NCBI GenBank assembly: GCA_907165135.1
Contig: OU015567.1
Location: 7,011,001-7,075,000, forward strand
Source: Oikopleura dioica
Lineage: Eukaryota > Chordata > Appendicularia > Copelata > Oikopleuridae
Direction of reading: 5' to 3'
DNA: 64,000 nt
Below, in pieces: positions 31,819 to 42,364 of this stretch. Position 1 is the stretch's first letter, and each line of letters opens with the position of its first letter. Below the pieces are notes generated by a model. That model ran no database searches, was not told the origin of the DNA, and was given only the letters and a program-made list of their open reading frames with translations. Both the position numbers and the translations under genes were made by a program.

Positions 31819-32995
31819 ACTCTAAGCATCAGAATGTACCCTCATACTATTGATATAGGAAAATCTTTAGGAAAGGTATTTAAACTATCATCTGGAAATT
31901 GTTTGCTTCATCTTTTTAGGGTGGCTTTGGCGTGGTAAGCTTTGGAACGAGACGGGACACTGGCGACCAGCTTGCTGTTAAACAAATCAATCCAATTTGG
32001 AATGCCGATGCCGAAACAATTGCATCGATGCGAGATACGATCGAAAGCGAATGCGAAGCCAGCGAAAGGCTTCATCACAAAAACATTGTCACTTATTTCG
32101 GCTTCAAAATGGAGGTAAATCTAAATCTAAATCGTCCATTGAGAGTTGACAATTGCCGTCTAGGCAAACGATTTTCTGCGAGGGCAAATGATTTACGAGT
32201 ACTGTGAGCTGGATCTTTCCAAAGAAATCTACCCTGAAGGTCTTGCTCAGATCACCATTCAATCTTACGCAATCCAATTGATCGATGCAATCGAATACAT
32301 GCATTCCAGTGGCTGGGTTCATCGAGATATCAAACCTGGAAATATCCTCCTTTCTCCAAGACGAGATCACAGGTAGAATTCTATGATTGCTATAGCCTAT
32401 AGAAAGCTAGAATTACCGCTTTAGCGTTCTCAAACTAGCTGATCTTGGCAGTGCCCTCCTCCTAGACGAAGAGACAATCGTTGATCGGCCAAAGGCAGAA
32501 ATCGGGTGCACATCGAATTACGCACCCCCAGAAGTGTTTAAGGGAAGAGTGGGCTTGACAAGTGACATTTGGTCAGTTGGCTGCACGGTGCTCGAAATGA
32601 TCACTCAGAAATTGCCATGGACGGCTGATTGTTGGAAAGAGCAATTTTTTCCTGGGCCAGTTTGGAGAAAATGATTATGACATAGAAAAATGGAGAAATC
32701 CACTGGAGCACTATGAACAGAAAAAGGGAAAACTTGAGACTCTCTTTGGCGGTTCCGCGTTTATTTTGTACGCTAAAAACTTCATCAATCGGTACGTTAC
32801 CTCAGCCTTGCCAAAGAAGTTAATGAACTGTTTCTGTAGATGCTTCGATCACAACCCAGAAACGAGAATCACTGCTTCCGAGCTGAAAAATCACGCATTT
32901 CTTGGACAGATAGTAACTTCCTACTCGTGGTATTGAATCTCTTCTCTCTTTGATCGATCTTTTATTTACAGATAATAATACTTAAATAAAGTGGT

Positions 32996-34924
32996 TTAAT
33001 TCTTCCTGATCACGTGTCGGATATAGTAGCTGAAGCCTTGGCTGAAGCGCGGATTGCAGAAACTGAAAGTTATCCAGATCATCTGCTTTTTTTCAATTTA
33101 CCTGTAGAAAAAGCTGTTCAAAATTGAGTTAACGTAGAGCAGCGCTACTATCACGTGCTTGGTGAAATTGCACCAGAAGAAGCTCGGCATTTTGATTTCG
33201 ACGATTGTCGACAAGTTCCAATACGTAAAGAAGGGAACACGACAGACAAAGAAGCTCAGCACCAGGTTTCTCACCATTCCCAGAGAGCGCTAGAATATCT
33301 GTAATTCGGAGAAATGAGAAAAGAGAACTTGCCGATCTGACAAAAGCTCTAGAAGAATTGGACCGCGAAGTTTGCATCACGCGGCGCATTACCAACGCGT
33401 TTGCCACTACAATCACCACTGAAACAAGCTTCAAAGGGGTTGAAAAGGACAGTAGCTTACCAGAAGGAATGGTGAAGGCAAACCAAGTCCATGTCTGAAG
33501 CCATCTCGAAAAGGCTTGAGTTTCACTGGGAGGAAGTTCGCAGCTCACGAGCGGAGAAACAGTCGAGTTTTGGACGGACGAGTCGGCGGGAATGGAAGTT
33601 GAGCTGTCGTTGAAGTCGAGATTGTAGTCGGAGTTCAACACTGGCAAGTCGGGAATGAAAAAGAGCGTCTCTTCTTTGCTCTTGTCCATGAATCTGTTTT
33701 GGCATCTTCCTTGATTTTTTGATTATTTAACAAATACCGTTGTCGTTTTCTTGCCTGCGGAGGTAATTGCGAACTCGTTGGAGATCAGAAAGCTGAAGAT
33801 GGGACAAGTGATCCAGAGACATCGGACCACCCAGCGGGCGAAAACTGGCGTCCTAATTGGTAATTTTTTTTCGCAAAGAGGCTTGTTTGAAAAGTACCTG
33901 TATTTTAGTAGTTTGGCAAAGTTGGCACTGACGCTAAAATATCTTACAATCAGGGACTCCAAAATCATCCAAATGGATTCTCTCAAAATGAAGCAGATGG
34001 ATTTTGTGTTCAAAGTTACTTTCATTAGTAAATAATGAGTGCCTCTTTCTCCCTATTGAATAATGAGTTCCCTGTTTCCCTGTCGACTGACATGACGGCC
34101 AAGAACCAGGCGACGATGGTGAAGTTTAGATAATGAAAGAATGCCCACATCCGACAGGATAATTGACGCATTCGCTCGCTGCACATTCGGCTGAGCAGAT
34201 CAAGCTGATTAGATTAACAAAAGTCTGGCAAATGAGTTATTGGCTCTGGTTCAGTCAGTGTCTTCAAAGCATCGTTTTTGCTTGATTTTCTGATTGCGCT
34301 GGAGACAGAAACCGGATTAGCCGACGGTCAAGGGATTATTTCTTGGATCAAAGATTAGTTGCTAATCAGTATTTCTATAAATTCATCAATAGATGTAATG
34401 ATAGTATTGTCGAAGAAAGAGATCTAAGAGAACCTTCCTCTCTCAAAGGGGAAAAATGGTATCTCGACTGCTTCAATTAAAAATGATTGAACCTCAATTA
34501 GAATATTGGCGAGCAAAATAGCGAACACACGCAATTACAGTAATTCGCCAAGAGGCAACAGGCCCAGCCCGTTCCTGTATTCTTCAAAAGCGGAAAACTC
34601 CGGCCAGGCCATGAAATAATCCGACCAGAGCTCCAAAGGACCAAACACCAAAAACGTAAAGTCGGTGAAGGTCAAATGAATAGTGTATCGGAAGCTGGAA
34701 GTGTGCTGGCTTCGCGCTGCGGACTTTCTTGTGTAGAAATGGATCACCAGAGCGAGGAGGTTGAAAACGAGGCCGATGATCAAAACCGTTCCCTGGAAAT
34801 AATCAAGTTCATCGCGAAATCCAATAAAACGATAATAATTGAATATTTTATAATAAAAAATAAGTCCATTCTTTTTTTTATTTCTCTAATAAAAGCTCAC
34901 CCTTAGAATAATATACTGAATCAT
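32996..34924 (-). CDS. Class A (rhodopsin-like) G-protein-coupled receptor
   Basis: Read on the - strand with small introns, the exons give seven hydrophobic segments: TM1 (GTVLIIGLVFNLLALVIHFY), TM2 (TIHLTFTDFTFLVFGPLELW), TM3 with a VRYFSV motif in place of DRYxxI, TM4 (RCLWITCPIFSFLIS), an extracellular loop with several NST-type glycosylation sites and a Cys, TM5 (SVVIVVANALVMRRVM), TM6 (LVLSFFVCRVPFFTYW) and TM7 (ALLYVNSILNSFFY). Position 7.50 is Ser rather than Pro (NSFFY for NPxxY). The stop is at 32996-32998. One intron (about 33304-33350) appears to be GC-AG. The ATG at 34924 gives MIQYIIL before TM1. The intron between TM2 and TM3 (about 34035-34535) is long for this locus. The ligand cannot be inferred. 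It converges on the kinase gene, with stops only about 60 bp apart. Confidence 0.75.
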
Positions 34925-35501
34925 GTCTTTCTTCTTTCTTAAAATAGTCTTTGAAAAAATGTATCGATACGAAAATGTAAGAAAAAAAGGAGGAAAGAGC
35001 AAAGAAGAGAACTCAGGAGATGGCGCGGTTTCCAATAATATTACCTCATTAGAAAAGGTCTAATCTAACGTTAGTTAAGCAGCCCAGCTATTTCTCCGAC
35101 AGAATTAATCATTTATGGAATTAACGAATCATTATGTCACTTTTGAGTCTTGTATTTCAATTTCAGATTAAACTGATGATTCCGTGTGATGATTTATGTG
35201 TATTATAAAATATAATTTATACTCTCGTCACGAGAATCCCCTGGTTTATACTTTTTTCGGCGAAAGACTATCGAATAAGAACCACTTCCAATTTGCCCGG
35301 ACTGCTAGGAAATTGCAACCATACAGTAATACACCTGCTGTCAATTAGCTGCGTCATAGCTCCTTGATTGCTCCTTCCAGGAACGCAGCTTCTCAAAATT
35401 ATTCAGGTGCCACATCAATTCTAGCGCCATAGCAGGAGTTTACAAGCAAGTAACTTCCGATGTTCCAATAATAATACTTACGAACAACAAACAGGCAAAA
35501 A

Positions 35502-36013
35502 ATGAGTACAAACAGCAAGAAGCTCCAATCCCGAAAGCAGCCAACTTCTCTTCTGATGCAGTCAGCAAACGGCACCCTCTACAACGCCATCGAAGTCGAC
35601 CTTCTGACCAGAGAGAAAGTCCGGGACGTCGTGGTCAAGTTCTTTCCCAAATCCTCCGTCCGAACCTACGTCGATGTCAAAGGCATTCGCTGTCCTTCGG
35701 AGATCTACTTTCACGTCAAAGCCTTTTCCCTTGCCCGTCCCTTCATCGTCGAACCACTCGACTGGATCGAGCGAGAAGATGACTTCGCGATCGCCGTGGA
35801 AAAGCCCGAAAGAACCATGGTCCATGGACTTGTTTAACTTCTGCAACAAATTCGGCGTCCAGAGCGAGAAGAGCGCGAGAATCATTTGGACATGTCGCAT
35901 GCTACAAAATGCATCTGGGGGGAGTGATCTATTCTGACATCAAGGACGAAAACGAACTCATCGACCCCGACACGCTTCAAATTAAAATCATCGACTTCGG
36001 CTGCGCGAATTAG
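35502..36013 (+). pseudogene. Truncated, frameshifted PIM-like Ser/Thr kinase
   Basis: The segments match PIM kinases in order: NGTLYNAIEVDL (glycine loop region), VVVKFFPKSSV (ATP Lys), FAIAVEKPERTMDLFNFCNK (hinge and helix D), then IYSDIKDENELID (catalytic loop, with HRD changed to YSD) and IKIIDFGCAN followed at once by a stop. Two frame changes are needed: one at a 7-bp duplication in ACCATGGTCCATGG near 35818, one near the run of G at 35918. The C-lobe is missing altogether. It is therefore a broken gene. The catalytic Asp and DFG remain but the His and Arg before the Asp are lost. Confidence 0.65.
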
Positions 36014-36347
36014 GTTCAACATCTCTACGAGAAACAATCGTGAACAGATGCCTACTAGGTCATCACGGAGAATTTGAGGATTCTACCATTTTGGAGGGAG
36101 AATTTTGGGCTTCAACGGTCTAAAATTTGTAGAAAATATCATGCGTTTTGATGGTAAGCATGTTCTCCTGTAGCATGGCAACGAGTTGATATATTTGCGA
36201 GTCAACTTGTTATCTTTTGCAAGATCAAAACGGACAAATTTATGAGTAGCTTTCCTGCAGAGAAGAGTTCCTTCAGTCTCTCCACGATTTATCTTCCTGC
36301 ACCGGACAACACTCTCTTTGATGAATTATGGACTTCAGGATCGAGTT

Positions 36348-36508
36348 TTACCGGTTGGTTTTTACGTCGCTTTTGACTTGATGTTCCAACTCGTTGAAAG
36401 ATTCAGAAGTAGATTCAGATGATTCTTTGTCTTCAATAGAAAGTGTCGAGGAGAAAGAAGAAAGGGGAGGGATTTTGTCGAGATGGACTTCTATTTTCTG
36501 TTGCACTA
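36348..36508 (-). CDS. Possible terminal exon of an unidentified - strand gene
   Basis: A strong acceptor (TTCGTTTTCTAG on the coding strand) is followed by an open exon reading VQQKIEVHLDKIPPLSSFSS and a Ser/Glu-rich tail to a stop at 36348-36350. No upstream exon was found; if real, the tRNA at 36549-36622 lies in the intron or just upstream. Confidence 0.3.
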
Positions 36509-36548
36509 GAAAACGAAAAGAAATAAACCATAAAATGTGAAAAAAGAA

Positions 36549-36622
36549 TGGCCAGTACGGGGATCGAACCCGCGACATTCGCGTTATTAGCACGACGCTC
36601 TAACCAACTGAGCTAACCGGCC
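36549..36622 (-). tRNA. tRNA-Ile (anticodon AAT)
   Basis: A 74-base cloverleaf on the - strand: acceptor GGCCGGT paired with ACTGGCC, D arm TAGCTCAGTTGGTTAGAGCG, anticodon loop CTAATAA giving anticodon AAT, T arm CGCGGGTTCGATCCCCG. No intron. The discriminator base is A. Internal A and B boxes are intact, so it is probably a working gene. Confidence 0.95.
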
Positions 36623-37409
36623 TGTCGGGAAAGCTTGAATTTGACATACATATTGTCGATCTTCCATGATTCCAGAGCTCGCAAAAAGTGTCGCCCGCGC
36701 CCCCACCCCCGAAAAACGAGCGGGCACCGCGGGCGAAAAAAGCCCGCTAGGAGCCCGCTTGAAGCCCGCCTGTAGCCCGCTAACAGATTTTTCTTTATGA
36801 GATGCATACGGATGTCGAATATTGAGAATATTGTATTCCCCATCAAATATGCGTGTATTTACCGTAATACGGCCGTCTGCACTTCGCGGCTGTTATTTTT
36901 ACTTACAACAGTACAAAATGCTGTCCAAATCAATAATCCTGAGAGTCCGCTAAAGAGGGTTTACGAGAGGTTCACTTCGGAAAAGCTGAATTTAAAAATT
37001 TATCAAGAGCGCGATATAGATTAGTTTCTGTATACAACAGACAAGTCAGAAAGTAAATGTAAGGCCAGTGAAAAGAAAAAGAGAAAGTAATGGAGAGCGG
37101 GATATATTTTTTATTTCTTCTTATTATATTTATTATTGGTAAGGGCTTCCTTTTGATAAATTGTTTATTAAAAATAGTGACGCTATTGATTTTAATCTGG
37201 AATGAAATTCAAAACTACATTTTTTGCAAACACTCTTCTTCAGGAAATTTTCTCAAATTATAAATTTTAAAATTGCATAACTCAAAGCCGCAAACTGACC
37301 GATTTGTTGGTAAACGGAAGCGATTACTGTTCTGACGAGTCAGCTTAGAATTTGAGAATAAAAATGAGTCTACGCAGCAGATGATGATGGTCATATGGTT
37401 ACCAAGTCT
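36623..37409. other. Gene-free stretch with a G/C-rich AGCCCGC cluster
   Basis: Around 36690-36785 the heptamer AGCCCGC or GCCCGCT recurs at least five times with short spacers. The rest is A/T-rich with short open frames that I do not believe. No promoter or RNA gene is recognised. Confidence 0.4.
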
Positions 37410-37614
37410 GGGCTCGGCAACCTGTGTAGAAAACCTGTGTAGAAAACCTCAAGTCAAAAGCGACCTGAGCTGTAGTGAAAAGAATTCGAAAGACTGATTT
37501 GGCATTATTGGCAAGGCCTCTTCGCGGCTTTGTTTAAAAAAAAGCCGCAACGCGGCTTTCAAGAACAGCTTTTCCAAACCCTGACTCAGGTTTTTTACAC
37601 AGATTGCCGAGCCC
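37410..37614. repeat. Foldback family A element
   Basis: Ends GGGCTCGGCAACCTGTGTAG and ...ACAGATTGCCGAGCCC; the left end has a small internal duplication of TGTGTAGAAAACC. Interior hairpins partly decayed. Confidence 0.85.
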
Positions 37615-38800
37615 GGTTAAAAGTGTCCAAGCTGGGTTGCCTTCAGAAATTACTATTCCCACTAGCTAAGTGAAAATTGACTACTGTAATAAAATCTGGA
37701 ACAATTCTTCTTTTTTTATGCGAGAAAATTGTCTTTTATTTCGTGAAAGTGCGCTGCGGCTTCGTGGCGGAAATGGAGAATTAATCGCTTTTGGCCGCAT
37801 TGATTTTTGTATTCGTATATTCTGGACTGCGGTCTCGCCACCGCTCGTTTCTGGACAATTGTAAAAAGTGGGAGAAGCCACTTGATTCCCATCTGGGCGC
37901 CTTTCTCATGGACGAATGTATGGGAATGAAATGAAACATTGCCCATTCGGAAATATGAATTTTGGCAAATGCAGTTGCGGGCAGTCGCAATTTCCTTCAG
38001 TACTTGACTTGCTCGGGGATTCAAATACATTTCTGAAGCAAAGCAATGTCTACCAGACACTCTTCTTCACGATGTTCGTCCAAAATTGTGGATAAGACTC
38101 GAAATTCCTGTCCCAAAATCGTCAATTTCTCTCAAAATTTGACCAATCAGAGCGCGATTTTGTCCAAAAACCGACAATCTTGGGCTGAGATTCCTAAGTT
38201 TTGTCCACATTCTTGAAGGAAGATACATTGATACATTATATACATGTTATTGCATTTCAAACTTAATTTTTTCGATTTGTTCAAAGCAAGAGGCCGCCTA
38301 TCCGGTCTATTCTAGCCCTATTCCGAATAGGCGTAAAACTCAAAACCCTTGCAAGAAGTGTCTCTGGCTGCGTATTTATTATGGAGATGAAAGGCGCATT
38401 CCGCCCATCAATATGCGCCAACAAGCGAAAAAATCCGCTAAGGCCACTTACGGCGGCGGATCATCCCTCCTGAATAAAAATAACGAAAAAAAGAGCGCTG
38501 ACTTTCAAAAATCATGTTTTCACGATCTTCGAACATAGATTTTCGAACAGTCAAGTCTCTTATACTTACTTATTTGAATATTGGCACTAGAATCTAACAG
38601 AAACAGCGAAATCACCTAAGTGTGATTCTAGCTCTTTCTTTTTGAAATTTCTTGTTTATTTTTTTCTCTCAAAAAGCTCAAGAAACTTCAATAATGAGCT
38701 CGAATAAAGATTCGATTTAATTCTAGTGCCAAATTCTAGTCTTTTAGTTCAAATAGAAGACTTGGAATTTTGGCCCTAGAGGACATTCTAGACTAGTCTC

Positions 38801-39020
38801 GCCCAGCAACTTGTGCCCAAAACCTGAGTCAGGGCCTGAGAGATCTTGAATGAAAAGCCGCGTCGCGGCTATTTTTAAAATGAAGCCGCACAGATTAAAT
38901 TGATAATATTGTTATTTTTTTTAAATTTTGCGGCTTCGTTTTCAAAAAAGCCGTCACGCGGCTTTTAATTAAGCCTCTTTCATATCCTGACTCAGGTTTT
39001 GAACACAGGCTGCCGAGCCC
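38801..39020. repeat. Foldback family A element just upstream of a small gene
   Basis: Ends GCCCAGCAACTTGTGCCCAA and ...ACAGGCTGCCGAGCCC, with AAAAGCCGCGTCGCGGCT inside. The next splice acceptor (ATTCTAG) lies only 9 bp beyond its right end. Confidence 0.8.
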
Positions 39021-39029
39021 AAATTCTAG

Positions 39030-39706
39030 AGTTCTATCTTGAAAGAAACTGAAGCGGAGGAAACAAGAGAAGATAAGAATTTCCTGCCTGAAAAAGATTA
39101 CCGCGCCGAAGAAAGTAAAATTTCGTCTCGGAGCGAGCGACTCAAAAGGCTGGATCCTGATTTTCTGATGTCATTTTTTGTCGGGTGCAGAAGAGAAATG
39201 GCGATATTCCGACTGAAGATGGGCGTCAATTACAATAATTTGAAGGATCTGCGAGACAAGGATGGTTATACGTTACGGAATATTTCGAATGGCCAATTTA
39301 GAACAGATTTTATGATAATTTTTTGTTACGATATTAAAATAAATTTTTGAAGAAAATATTCTTTCCTTCAAAATCGACCTCTGATTACTAAACGTAAATC
39401 ATAAAAAAGGCAAAAAGAAAAATTGAGCAGCGAAAAAAGCGTCAGATGGAAAAGAGAACTCAAAATAATCCTGCCCAGATCACGGAAAATGCCCCACGTG
39501 ACACTCAAAAGGTATCTTTACATTCAACCTGTAATCATTTCAGAATCATAAATTCCTATTTTAGACGATTCCGGTTAAAAACCTGACGGAAATCTTCGAA
39601 AAACTCAGTTCGCAAGAAAATCCACGAAAAGTAAAGTTCATTTTAATTATTTTTTATTTAATAATTTATTTTCTAGCGAAAACATGAAGAAGAAGAAAAA
39701 AGTTGA
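39030..39706 (+). CDS. Unknown small charged protein, 5' end not located
   Basis: The first visible exon starts after an acceptor at 39029 and encodes a charged region (LKETEAEETREDKNFLPEKD) followed by LMSFFVGCRREMAIFRLKMG and LKDLRDKDGYTLRN. Two further exons, about 39411-39510 (RKKRQMEKRTQNNPAQITEN) and about 39565-39629 (PVKNLTEIFEKLSSQENPRK), lead to a last exon ending at 39704-39706. The intron before 39411 ends in CATAAAAAAG, like the A-rich 3' ends of GA-AG introns elsewhere in the window. No ATG is available in the first exon, so an upstream exon must exist, perhaps beyond the foldback element. No domain is recognised. Confidence 0.45.
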
Positions 39707-40021
39707 AAATGCGAAAATATCTTTAGAAGCCAATTAATTTAGAATCAAATCAGCATAACAAATAAATTCATCCAGCTTTTGTCCATTTTCGTAAATATTA
39801 TCGATTCCGAATTTATTTGCCCCAGATAGCATAAACAAATTGTTTCCAAATTCATAATTTTGATTCATCATAAATCTGTTTTTCTATAGATTGCATTATT
39901 CATAAAGCCTTAAATAAATAATTTCCATAAAAAAGAGAGATTTTCCGTTAAAAATTCACGATTTTGTTTTTTCATTTACATTTTCATTCTTTTCTCGAAT
40001 ACGTGAATATGTCACGCGAAA

Positions 40022-40172
40022 ATGGCAATTTTCGCAAAATATTAAAATAGTATATTCTTCAAACTTTTGTTCAACTAACAGTTTACTGTACGAAACTACA
40101 GTTCTTACTGTCAGTTGAACAAAAAGTTTCAGAATAAAAAAATCTAATATTTTGCGAAAATAGTCATTTTTT
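40022..40172. repeat. Foldback sequence, about 60-bp arms
   Basis: AATTTTCGCAAAATATTAAA at the left end is matched by its inverse near 40148-40170, and CAAACTTTTGTTCAACTAAC by an inverse near 40110-40132. The centre is TACTGTACG. No TSD is clear. Confidence 0.7.
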
Positions 40173-40748
40173 TGATAAATTAAGGGGTCCCCATATTAAC
40201 GGGAAAACAGGGAAAATAGGGGTCCCTATTTTTATTGTCGACTTTCTATTGAAAATAATTTGGCGCGGCGCAAATTCGCGGGTTCTGAATTATGTGAGTC
40301 TCGTTTAATCAAATGGGCGACATGAGAAAAAAAGTGCAAGTCCATATTCTGTCATGTCCGGTCGTGGGATAATCGCCCCGGACTAAAACTAGCGGGGCGA
40401 AATTTCTTGATTTTCTGATGAATCTAAATCAAATTCGCCTCCCGTCCCTGTGGGAAAAAGAAAATCAGATGCTTTTCTCATTTCGCGCTTCTTTTTTGTA
40501 ATTTCCAAATTACATATACAATATTTCAGCACGGGCCAGCGAAAAAAGGCGTGGCTACTAAACTGACAAGCGTGTACTTGAAAATTGATATGCTCTTTTC
40601 CTCATGCGCCATTCAAGATTGCATGGTTGCATATTGAAAAAGATCCGGAATATGCATTCCGAGATGCAAAAGGAGACATTCCGCATCCTAAATACTCCCC
40701 TAATTGATCATCTTTCTAAGAAAAATGGCGAAAGTTTAGCCTGACGCT

Positions 40749-40859
40749 GGGCTCTCTAAACATGGAAAACCTGTGTAAAAACCTGAGTCAGGCCCCTGAA
40801 AAAGCGATTTTTAGCTTTTTAAAATACTGACTCAGGTTTATGAACAGGTAACTGAGCCC
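40749..40859. repeat. Short foldback family A element
   Basis: GGGCTCTCTAAACATGG then CTGTGTAAAAACCTGAGTCA, inverted against ACTGACTCAGGTTTATG and GGTAACTGAGCCC; core reduced to AAAAAGCGATTTTTAGC. Confidence 0.75.
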
Positions 40860-40885
40860 ACGTCAGGCGGCCTGACTCAGGCCTG

Positions 40886-40993
40886 CGCTCGGCAACCTGT
40901 GTAGACCTGTGCGGAACCTGATTCAGGCTGCATTGATAAAAAAGGTCATTTTGCGAAGCCTGACTCAGGTTTTTCACACAGGTTTCCGAGCCC
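40886..40993. repeat. Short foldback family A element
   Basis: CGCTCGGCAACCTGTGTAGA against ...CACACAGGTTTCCGAGCCC. Lies 27 bp from the preceding copy. Confidence 0.75.
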
Positions 40994-41018
40994 AGGCCTG
41001 AGTCAGGCCGCCTGATGT

Positions 41019-41119
41019 GGGCTCAGTTACCTGTGTATAAACCTGAGTCAGGATTTCAAAAAGCTAAAAATCGCTTTTTCAGGATCCTGACTCAGGTTTT
41101 TACACAGGTTTCCGAGCCC
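41019..41119. repeat. Short foldback family A element
   Basis: GGGCTCAGTTACCTGTGTAT against ...TACACAGGTTTCCGAGCCC, core similar to the copy at 40749 but inverted. The three short copies form a 370-bp nest. Confidence 0.75.
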
Positions 41120-41550
41120 AGAGAAAAAGACTTTTTCGTTGGAAAATTAAAAAGCTCAGTTTCCGTTGCTGGCATTTTTTTCAACAAAATATTCGGAACT
41201 GATTAAAACATCTTCAAAAAAGTTTTCTTGCTTCTATTTCCGCTGACAAAAGGGTGGACCGGAAAATGTACAATAGTAATTATATGCGGAACAAAATGCT
41301 CAATCGAATGCCATCGAAGGCGCGCGCCGCCTGAGAGTTCCGCTCTTGAAGACTTCCGAAAAACAATCCCTTCCGCTATGCAAAAATCAAAACTAACCGC
41401 CGAGGAGACAAGAATAGCTGAATACTGATTTGAAATCAGTGATTTCCAAAAAAGAAAGAAGGAAAAAATCGGAAATGGATTTCTCATGGGAAAATTTTTA
41501 TGAAAATTAGTAAAAAAAATGACCATTTTGGGTCATTACCGGCATTTTAC

Positions 41551-41760
41551 CAGGGCTTGGAAGATGTCCAATAAAAGCCGCGTAGCGGCTTTTTTAAGAA
41601 AAGAAGCCGCAAAGCGTTTTCGCCAAAATTTCTGACCTGATTGGAAAGAAAGTTTTGCGAAGCCGCTTCGCGGCTTTGTTTCCAAAAAAGCCGCTACGCG
41701 GCTTTTAATTGAAGATCTTTCAGACCCTGACGCAGGTTTCCTATACAGTTCGCCGGGCCC
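41551..41760. repeat. Foldback family A element with decayed left end
   Basis: AAAAGCCGCGTAGCGGCTTT and AAGCCGCTTCGCGGCTTTGT hairpins inside; right end GACGCAGGTTTCCTATACAG then CGCCGGGCCC. Confidence 0.7.
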
Positions 41761-42364
41761 AGGTTATAATACCGACCGATTTTCTTTATTTTCCAATTCT
41801 GAGATTGAGGCTGAAACTGTGAGGAAACTTCTTTCCTTTGCGGTGCTAGACACATTTCATCTTTTAGTCAAGCTGTCGCTGGAAATTAAAATGCCAGTGT
41901 GTATACCTATTATAACGCGTATTCATAACGCGTCAAGCCGTTCCGATTTACTATCGCCAGTGCTTCCTATTCCATCCTTTAGATTTCGAAATCCCAATCT
42001 TTGCAACTTTCGTACAGATCGATAGCTAAGTCCTCGGAAGCGCTAGAATGATCAGATAATGATTGTATTTGCAAACAATTTGCGGGGAATGCCGGTTTTG
42101 GTTTTATTCAGTTTCGAAGTTCCAAAGAGGGCTATAATCAATCGCAATTCTTGGTCGGCATAATTCGATTCAACCTTATCAATCGAGGAATTTACTTCCG
42201 ATTTTACGTTTTTGAAATCGTTTTTCTTTCCTCTTTCTCTCAAGAGTAATTTTCTTCTAAGGAGGTATGCGCAAATTGATGCATTTTCCGGGCCTTTTTG
42301 GTTGAGTTATTTATATTAGAGTAAGGGTTAAGATAAGGGCTAGTGTTAGGGTTAGGGCACCCTT

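Larger units (their letters stand above)
23569..32936 (+). pseudogene. Large MAP3K-like (MEKK4-type) kinase gene interrupted by three mobile elements
   Basis: The coding pieces, read around the insertions at 24920-25228, 26070-29502 and 30793-31818, form one long helical protein ending in a Ser/Thr kinase domain. The first exon (23569 to 24919) is open for about 450 residues. A GT-AG intron of 41 bp is visible near 25879-25919. The kinase half (31834-32936) has a glycine loop (GKGGFGVV), the ATP Lys (AVKQI), HRDIKPGNILL, DLG instead of DFG, a Pro-Pro-Glu motif (APPEV) and DIWSVGCTVLEM. A long N-terminal region plus this kinase type resembles MAP3K4/MEKK4, activators of p38/JNK pathways; the assignment is inference. 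There are at least four apparent frameshifts (near 25620, 29780, 29860 and 32650, the last in a run of six T). It is either a decaying gene or one whose insertions are spliced out and whose indels are sequencing errors. The kinase could alternatively be a separate downstream cistron starting at the ATG at 31834. Confidence 0.6.

Noticed and set aside
37716-38060. 114-residue - strand open frame
   Set aside because: No homology that I recognise, no acceptor before the start and no neighbouring exons. Possible but not supported.
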